Both the position numbers and the translations under genes were made by a program. The notes under the pieces were generated by a model. That model was not told where the DNA came from and did not search any database. It saw only the letters and a program-made list of their open reading frames with translations. Source: Azospirillaceae bacterium (GTDB lineage: Bacteria; Pseudomonadota; Alphaproteobacteria; Azospirillales; Azospirillaceae). Taken from it: a stretch of 64,000 nucleotides of DNA. Shown piece after piece: positions 57,244 through 64,000 of the stretch. How positions within the stretch are numbered: the first letter of the stretch is position 1; every line of letters begins with the position of its first letter. The stretch is taken from assembly GCA_028283825.1 (NCBI GenBank), contig JAPWJW010000005.1, positions 857,800 through 921,799 of the forward strand, in the 5' to 3' direction.

Positions 57244-58748
57244 GGCCCGTCAGGCCGCTGGTGACGGTGGCGCCCGTGTAGCTGGACCCCGCACCGCCCG
57301 TGATCATCGTCACGCTGTCGCCGACCAGGTAGTTGCCCACACTGGCCAGGCCCGCCGACACCGTGCCACCGCTCACCAGCGCCGGGCCGCTGACCGTCAG
57401 CACATGACCGCCCACAGTCAGCGTGCCCGCAGTCTGGGCATAGGTGCCGCTGACCGCCACGTCATTGGTCAGATTGAGGCTGGCGCCGATGTTGCTGACC
57501 GTGTGCGTCCCGCCCACATCGATGGCGTCGCCCAGGGCAACCGCCCCGCCGGCGAACACCACGTTGGCCCCGGTGTTGGCGATGGTGCCGCCGGTGAACA
57601 CACCCACCACGCTGCCGCTGCCGCCGGTGATGCTGAGGTCGCCCGACGACAGGTTGGTGATGTTGCCGGCGATGGTGCCGCTGTTGGCCAAGGCCCCCAG
57701 CGTGCCCGTGCGGGCGATGTACAGCGCCGTGGCACCCCCGGCCGTGTTGGCCAGCGTGCCGGTGATGGCCAGCGTGCCGTAGGCCCCGCCGATGTAGTCG
57801 TTGGCAGCCACCGCCAGCAGGTTGGTGCCGCTGGTGGTGCCGGTGGCGTCCAGGCCCGTCAGGCCGCTGGTGACGGTGGCACCCGTATAGCTGCTGCCCG
57901 TCCCGCCCTGGATCAGGGTGACGCCGTCACCCACCAGGTAGTTGGCCGTCCCGCTCAGGCCGGCATCGACCAGGCCGCCCGTCACCACCGCCGCCCCGCT
58001 GACGCTCAGCACATGGCCCGCCACGCTCAGCGTGCCCGCACTCTGGCTGTAGGCCCCGGTGACGCTGACGTCATTCGCCAGCGTCAGGCTGGCGCCGCTG
58101 TTGCTCACCGTGTGGCCGCTCACGTCGATGGCGTCGCCCAGGCTGACCGCGCCCGACGCGAAGGTCAGGTTGGACAGGCTGTTGTGGATCGTGCCGCCGG
58201 AGAAGCTGCCCACCGTGCCGCCGGTGCCGCCGGTGATCACCAGGTCGTTGGCGCTGGCGTTGACCACGTTGCCGATGATGGTCCCGCTGTTGGCCAGCGT
58301 GCCCAGGCTGCCGGCGCTGGTGATCATCACCGCCGTCGGCGCATTGATGGTGCCGCTGTTGGTCAGCGTGCCCAGCGTGCCGCTGACGTAATCGCTCAGC
58401 AGGGTCAGCAGCAGGTCGGTCGACGTCCCGTTGGTGCCGGTGCCCAGCGTGGCGCTGAAGCCCGTGGCCGCCGCCGCCAGGTTGCTGGTCGTCAGGGTCC
58501 CGCCCACCTCGGCGATGGTGTAGCTCTGCCCCGCGATCAGGTTGCTGCCCGTCAGCGCCGTCACCGCCACCGTGCCGCCGCTGAACGCCGCGTCGCCGCT
58601 GACCAGCAGCTCACCCGCCGTGCCGCTGCCGATGCCCATCGCCAGCGTGCCGTCGCTCTGCGCGTAGTTGCCCGTCACGCTGACCACGCTGGTCAGCAGG
58701 ACGCTGGCCCCGCTGTTGACCAGCGTGCCCGTGCCCACATTGACCCGC
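57244..58748 (-). CDS. Giant autotransporter, passenger segment 3
   Basis: An in-frame repeat stretch between two +1 insertions, about 500 residues. It contains successive units of the type NDYIGGAYGTLAITGTLAN, YIARTGTLGALANSGTIAG, NITNLSSGDLSITGG, HTVSNIGASLNLTNDV and YLVGDSVTMITGGAGSSYTG. Each unit of about 200 residues is predicted beta-helix. The lower end is fixed by the extra G near 57244, the upper end by an extra C near 58748 (ACCCGCG here, ACCGCG in the copy near 60905). Not an independent gene: no start codon or ribosome site of its own. Confidence 0.75.
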
Positions 58749-60244
58749 GTCGTTCAGCAGGATGTTGCCCGAGGCCAGCACCACGTTGGCGCCAGTGCTG
58801 GTGATCGTCCCCTGCGCCCCGGCCAGGCCGGTCAGGGTGCCCGTCACCGTGCCCGTACCGCCGGTGAAGGTCAGCGCGTTGGCGCTGGTGTTCACCACCG
58901 CGCCGGCGATGGTGCCGCTGTTGGCGATCGTGCCGATGCTGCCGCTGGTGTACAGCGCCGTGACACCCGTGATCACACCGCTGTTGTTCACCGCGGCGAT
59001 GGTGCCGACGTTGGCCAGCGCCTGGCCGGAGACCGTGTTGGTGGCGCTGATCAGCCCGCTGTTGTCCACGCTGGCGATGGTGCCGCTGTTGTACAGGCCG
59101 TAGAACACGCTGCTGATGGTGCCCGTGCCCTGGTTGATCACCGCCCCGATCAGGCCGGCGTTGTTCAGCCCCGCCGCGTTGATCTCCGGCTCATCCAGCA
59201 GGCTGCCGCTGTTCAGCACCGTGCCGATGACGCCCTGGTTGTACAGCCCGATCACCCCCGTGGCCGTGCCGCTGTTGCTCACCAGGCCGATGCTGCCCAG
59301 GTTGTCGATGCCGTAGCGCGAGCCGCTCAGCACACCGCTGTTGGACAGCGTGCCGATGCTGCCCGCGCTGGCGATGTAGGCCGCCGTCAGCACGCCGGCG
59401 ATGGTGCCGCTGTTGTTCAGGGTCCCCAGCGTGCCGCCGATGTAGTCGTTGCTGGCCGCCAGCACCAGGTCCACGTTGGACCCCACGGTGGCCACTCCGC
59501 TGCCCAGGGTCAGGCCGGTGACGGTGGAGGTGACGCTGACCCCGCTGTAGCTGGACCCCGCACCGCCCTGCACCAGCACCACGCCCGTGCTGCTGCCCAC
59601 GATGTAGTTCAGCGTCGGGTCCACGCTGGTGCTGACCGTGCCGCCGCTGATGCTGGCAACACCGCTGACCACCGCCGCGTACGTGCCCAGCACCAGCGTG
59701 CCGCTGGCCTGGCTGTAGTTGCCCGTGATGCTCAGCGTGCCGGCCAGCACCAGGCTGGCCCCGCTGTTCACCACCGTGTGGCTGCCCACGCTGATCGCGT
59801 CGCCCACCACCTGGGCCCCGCCCGCGAACACCACGTTGCTGGCCGTGTTGCTGATGGTGCCGCCCGTGAGATTGCCGCCGCTGCCGGCCACCACCAGGTC
59901 GCCCGACGACAGGTTGGTGATGTTGCCAGCGATGGTGCCGCTGTTGGCGATCGTGCCCAGCGTGGCCGTGGCCGCGTTGTAGATGGCCGTGACGCCGCTG
60001 ATCAGGCCCTGGTTCGCCAGCGTGCCGATCACGCCGCTGCCGCTGTTGCTGATGCCGATGGCGGAACCGGTGATGGTCCCCAGCAGCGTGCCGAAGCCGA
60101 TGTTGCCCAGCGCACTGATCGAGCCGGTGTTGTTGACACCGATGGAACCGGAGACCAGGCCCGCGTTCTGCACGATGGTCATGCTGCCGGCGTTGTTCAG
60201 GCCCGCCGTCACACCCGTCATGGTCCCGGCATTGCCCAGGCCGA
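58749..60244 (-). CDS. Giant autotransporter, passenger segment 2
   Basis: About 498 residues of passenger repeats in one frame, with a more divergent middle part (YGIDNLGSIGLVSNSGTATG, LLDEPEINAAGLNNAGLIG). Its upper end is marked by an inserted T near 60244: GATAGAG here, GAAGAG in the parallel copies near 61970 and 63690. Its lower end is the insertion near 58748. Gly, Ser, Thr, Asn and Ala dominate, and charged residues are rare, as usual for beta-helical adhesin passengers. Confidence 0.75.
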
Positions 60245-63200
60245 TAGAGCGTGCCCTGGTTGTCGACCGCCGCCCCGGTCGTGCCCAGGATGGTGCCGTA
60301 GCTGGTCAGCGTGCCGAGGTAGCCCGCATTGGCGATGCCCACCGCACCCGCCATCAGGCCGGGGCTCACCACCGTGCCCAGCGTCCCGTTCAGGATGCTG
60401 GTGATGCTACCCAGGTTGCTCACCGCCGCGCTGGAACCCAGCACCGTGCCGCTGTTGGACAGCGTGCCCAGCGTGCCGGTGGCCGCCACATAGACGGCGT
60501 TGTTGGCGCTCAGCGTGCCGCTGTTGGCGATGCTGCCCAGCGTGCCGCCGACGTAGTCGTTGACACCGTAGAGATAGAGGCTGTTGCCCACGGTGGTGCC
60601 CGTGGCCTCCAGCCCCGTCACGCCGCTGTTGACGGTGTAGCCGGTGTAGCTGGACCCCGTCCCGCCCGCGATCAGGGCACTGCCGCCCGTCTGCCCCGCC
60701 AGGAAGGTGGTGGTGCTGGAGGCGCCCGTCAGCGCGATGGTGCCGCCCGTGACGCTGGCGGCATTGCTGGCCACCAGCCCGCCGCTGATCGCGTTGACCG
60801 TCAGCGTGCCCGCCGACTGGCTGTAGCCGCCCGTCACGTTGACGATGCTGGCCAGCAGGACGCTGGCGCCGCTGTTGGCCAGCGTGCCGGTGCCGACGTT
60901 GACCGCGTCGTTGAGCAACAGGGCGCCGCTGGCCAGCACCACGCTGGCGAGCGTGCTGGTGATGGTGCCCTGGCCCGACGGACCGGTCAGCGTGCCCACC
61001 GTGGTGCCCGTGCCGCCGGTGATGGTCAGCGCGTTGGCGCTGTTGTTGGTGATGTTGCCCTGGATCAGGCCGCTGTTGGCCAGCACACCCAGGGTGCCGG
61101 TCGAGGCGATGTACACCGCCGTGGCCGCACTCAGGGTGCCGGTGTTGGACAGCGTGCCGATGCTGCCGCCGACATAGTCGTTGTTGACCGACAGCAGGAA
61201 GGTGTTGCCGCTGATGCTGCCCGCCGCACCCAGGCCGGCCACGCCCGCAACCGCCGCCGTGGCGCCGGTGTAGCTGGACCCCGCCCCACCCTGCACCAGG
61301 GTGTAGGCGCTGCCCACCAGGTACACGCCCGTGGCCGACAGGCTGGCCAGCACCGTGCCGCCAGTGATGCTGGCCGCCCCCGTCACCACCAGCCGGCTGA
61401 CGCCGGGGTTGACCGACAGCGTGCCCGAGACCTGGCTGTAGTTGCCCGTCACCGTCACGGTGCCGCCCAGCACCAGGCTGGCCCCGCTGTTGACCACCGT
61501 GTGGCTGCCCACGTTGACCTGGTCGGCCAGGAGCTGGCTGCCGCCCGCGAACACCACGTTGGAAGAGGTGTTGCTGATGGTGCCACCGGTCAGTGTGCCG
61601 CCGCTGCCGGCCACCACCAGGTCGGCCGACGACAGGTTGGTGATGTTGCCGGCGATGGTGCCGCTGTTGGCGATGGTGCCCAGCGTGGCCGTGGCCGCGT
61701 TGTAGATGGCCGTGACGCCGCTGATCAGGCCCGCGTTCGCCAGCGTGCCGATCACGCCGCTGCCGCTGTTGCGGATGCCCGTCGCCGACCCGACGATGCT
61801 GCCCAGCAGCGTGCCGAAGCCGATGTTGCCCAGCGCACTGATCGTGCCGGTGTTGTTGACACCGATGGAGCCGGAGACCAGGCCCGCGTTCTGGACGATG
61901 GTCATGCTGCCGGCATTGTTCAGGCCCGCCGTCACGCCCGTCATGGTGCCGGCGTTGCCCAGGCCGAAGAGCGTGCCCTGGTTGTCGACCGCCGCCCCCG
62001 TCGTGCCCAGGATGGTGGCGTAGTTGGTCAGCGTGCCGAGGTAGCCCGCATTGGCGATGCCCACCGCACCCGCCATCAGGCCGGGGCTCACCGCCGTGCC
62101 CAGCGTCCCGTTCAGGATGCTGGTGATGCTGCCCAGGTTGCTCAGCGCGGCACTGGCGCCCAGCAGCGTGCCGCTGTTGAACAGCGTGCCCAGCGTGCCC
62201 GTGGCCGCCACATAGACCGCGTAGTCGGCGCTGATGCTGCCGGTGTTGGCGATGCTGGCCAGGCTGCCGCCGACATAGTCGTTCAGGCCCAGGACCACCA
62301 GGTTGGTGCCGCTGGTGGTGCCGCCCACCGCCAGGCCGGCCACGTTGCCGACCGCGACCGCAGCACCGCTGTAGCTGGAACCGGCGCCGCCCGCCACCAG
62401 GGTGGTGGAACTGGCCACACCCGCCAGGTAGTTGGCGGTGCTGGACAGGCTGGCCGTCACCGTGCCGCCGGTGATGCTGGCGGCACCGCTGACCACCAGC
62501 TGGCTGGCGCCAAGGCCCAAGGTGCCGGCCGACTGGCTGTAGCCGCCGGTGACCGAGACGATGCTGGTCAGCAGGACGTTGGCGCCGCCGTTGACCAGGG
62601 TGCCGGTGCCGACATTGATGGCGTCGTTCAGCACCAGGTTGCCGGACGCCAGCACCACGTTGGCGAGCGTGCTGGTGATGGTGCCCTGGCCCGACGGGCC
62701 CGTCAGCGTGCCCACCGTGGCGCCCGTGCCGCCCGCGATGGTCAAGCCGGTGGCGCTGAAGTTGACGATGTTGCCCTGGATCAGGCCGGTGTTCACCAGC
62801 GTTCCCAGGTTGCCGGTGCTGGCGATGTAGACCGCCGTGGCAGCACTCAGGGTGCCGGTGTTGGACAGCGTGCCGATGCTGCCGCCGACATAGTCGTTGC
62901 TGACCGACAGCAGGAAGGTGTTGCCGCTGATGCTGGCCGCGGCACTCAAGCCCGCCACGCCCGAGACCGTCGCCGTGGCGCCGGTGTAGCTGGACCCCGC
63001 CCCGCCCTGCACCAGGGTGTAGGCGCTGCCCACCAGGTAGTTGGCCGTGGCCGACAGGCTGGCCAGCACCGTGCCGCCAGTGATGCTGGCCGCCCCCGTC
63101 ACCACCAGCCGGCTGGTGCCGGGGGTGACCGACAGCGTGCCCGAGACCTGGCTGTAGCTGCCCGTCACCGTCACGGTGCCGCCCAGCCCCAGGCTGGCGC

Positions 63201-64000
63201 CGCTGTTGACCACCGTGTGGCTGCCGACATTGAGCTGGTCCGCCAGGAGCTGGCTGCCACCCGCGAACACCACGTTGGAAGAGGTGTTGCTGATGGTGCC
63301 ACCGGTCAGTGTGCCGCCGCTGCCGGCCAGCACCAGGTCGGCCGACGACAGGTTGGTGATGTTGCCGGCAATGGTGCCGCTGTTGGCGATGGTGCCCAGC
63401 GTGGCCGTGGCCGCGTTGTAGATGGCCGTGACGCCGCTGATCAGGCCCGCGTTCGCCAGCGTGCCGATCACGCCGCTGCCGCTGTTGCGGATGCCCGTCG
63501 CCGACCCGACGATGCTGCCCAGCAGCGTGCCGAAGCCGATGTTGCCCAGCGCACTGATCGTGCCGGTGTTGTTGACACCGATGGAACCGGAGACCAGGCC
63601 CGCGTTCTGGACGATGGTCATGCTGCCGGCGTTGGACAGGCCGCTGGTGACACCGGTCATGGTGCCGGCGTTGCCCAGGCCGAAGAGCGTGCCCTGGTTG
63701 TCGACCGCCGCCCCGGTCGTGCCCAGGATGGTGGCGTAGTTGGTCAGCGTGCCGAGGTAGCCGGCGTTGGCGATACCCACCGCACCCGCCATCAGGCCGG
63801 GGCTCACCGCCGTGCCCAAGGTGCCGTTCAGGATGCTGGTGATGCTGCCCAGATTGCTCAGCGCGGCACTGGCGCCCAGCAGCGTGCCGCTGTTGAACAG
63901 CGTGCCCAGCGTGCCCGTGGCCGCCACGTAGACGGCGTTGTTGGCACTGATGGTGCCGGTGTTGCTCAGCGTGCCCACGGTGCCGCCGACATAGTCGTTC
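60245..64000 (-). CDS. Giant autotransporter, passenger segment 1 (continues beyond window)
   Basis: Open across the right edge, so the N-terminus and signal peptide lie outside the window. At least 1,250 residues of passenger. It contains more than two copies of a 572-574-residue super-repeat, each made of shorter units with the recurring words LGTLFNSGTLLGASAALSNL, GIANAGYLGTLTNYATIL, NAGLVSGSIGVNNTGTISAL and VQGGAGSSYTGAT. With segments 2, 3 and the barrel, the intact protein would exceed 3,000 residues. Inferred role: surface adhesin or biofilm factor. Confidence 0.85.
60419..63856 (-). repeat. Tandem super-repeats of about 1.72 kb in the autotransporter passenger
   Basis: The block beginning CTCAGCGCGG or CTCACCGCCG recurs at 63857, 62141 and 60419, giving periods of 1,716 and 1,722 bases (572 and 574 codons). 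Long tracts inside are almost identical at base level, including silent sites. A further, more divergent copy continues to about 58.7 kb. Within each lies a shorter period of about 600 bases, visible as recurrent GATGTAGTCGTT-like words, for example near 56575, 57183 and 57790. Confidence 0.85.

Noticed and set aside
59116..63739. Several plus-strand frames of 66-112 codons in the autotransporter region
   Set aside because: They recur with the repeats and are antisense shadows without ribosome sites.
56571..63990. Regularly spaced direct repeats, considered as a CRISPR array
   Set aside because: The period is about 600 or 1,720 bases, the repeats are coding and protein-conserved, and there are no short unique spacers or cas genes.

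Overview
The window is high-GC DNA coding densely on both strands. Its gene content points to an alphaproteobacterium: four TonB-dependent receptors or comparable outer-membrane proteins, spinster-like and ACS-type MFS transporters, a type I secretion operon with GSGD-type beta-roll substrates, and a giant autotransporter. An Azospirillaceae-like or sphingomonad-like soil or plant-associated heterotroph fits best. This placement rests on gene content only, because no rRNA or tRNA gene was recognised.

Layout. (1) 1-11.8 kb is a putative catabolic cluster for an unidentified substrate. It holds a partial TonB receptor, two paralogous exported cupins, an LLM-class flavin oxidoreductase, a phytanoyl-CoA-type dioxygenase, two transporters (GPH and spinster-like), an alpha/beta hydrolase with His at the nucleophile elbow, and two sister LysR regulators at the flanks. 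(2) 11.8-12.1 kb carries intergenic repeat elements. (3) 12.1-19.6 kb looks like a peptide-scavenging regulon. An XRE-cupin regulator, an MFS permease and a dipeptide-epimerase-like enolase lie on the minus strand. A TonB receptor and an S12 serine hydrolase lie divergently on the plus strand. GTTTCA/TGAAAC operator-like repeats occur at both promoters. (4) 19.6-31.2 kb is a type I secretion locus: HlyB-like ABC exporter, HlyD adaptor, and two large metalloprotease/beta-roll proteins. Their C-terminal two-thirds are nearly identical and their N-terminal parts are unrelated. Each is preceded by a different low-GC signal-peptide protein. A sulfotransferase ends the locus. This is the best candidate for an undescribed system. 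(5) 31.7-46.7 kb is an aromatic-acid catabolic region. A nine-gene minus-strand operon encodes two 4,5-dihydroxyphthalate-decarboxylase-like proteins, a LigJ-like hydratase broken by a frameshift, a second amidohydrolase, an ACS permease, a LigB-type extradiol dioxygenase, an HpcH/HpaI aldolase, a ThDP enzyme and an aldo/keto reductase. It faces a LysR regulator with two HTH domains. A second ThDP enzyme and an MFS exporter converge on it. (6) 46.8-54.5 kb encodes a small exported protein, a dienelactone hydrolase, a PEBP-carboxylesterase fusion, an exported alpha/beta hydrolase and a TonB receptor. (7) 54.7-64 kb is one giant autotransporter gene, running off the window, built of about 0.6 kb and 1.7 kb repeats and interrupted by three single-base insertions.

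Four members of a dispersed intergenic repeat of about 100-150 bp lie at 11.9, 36.6, 39.2 and 42.7 kb; three of them are inside the aromatic operon. All four frameshifts seen are +1 insertions, so residual assembly error must be excluded before the broken genes are treated as real pseudogenes.
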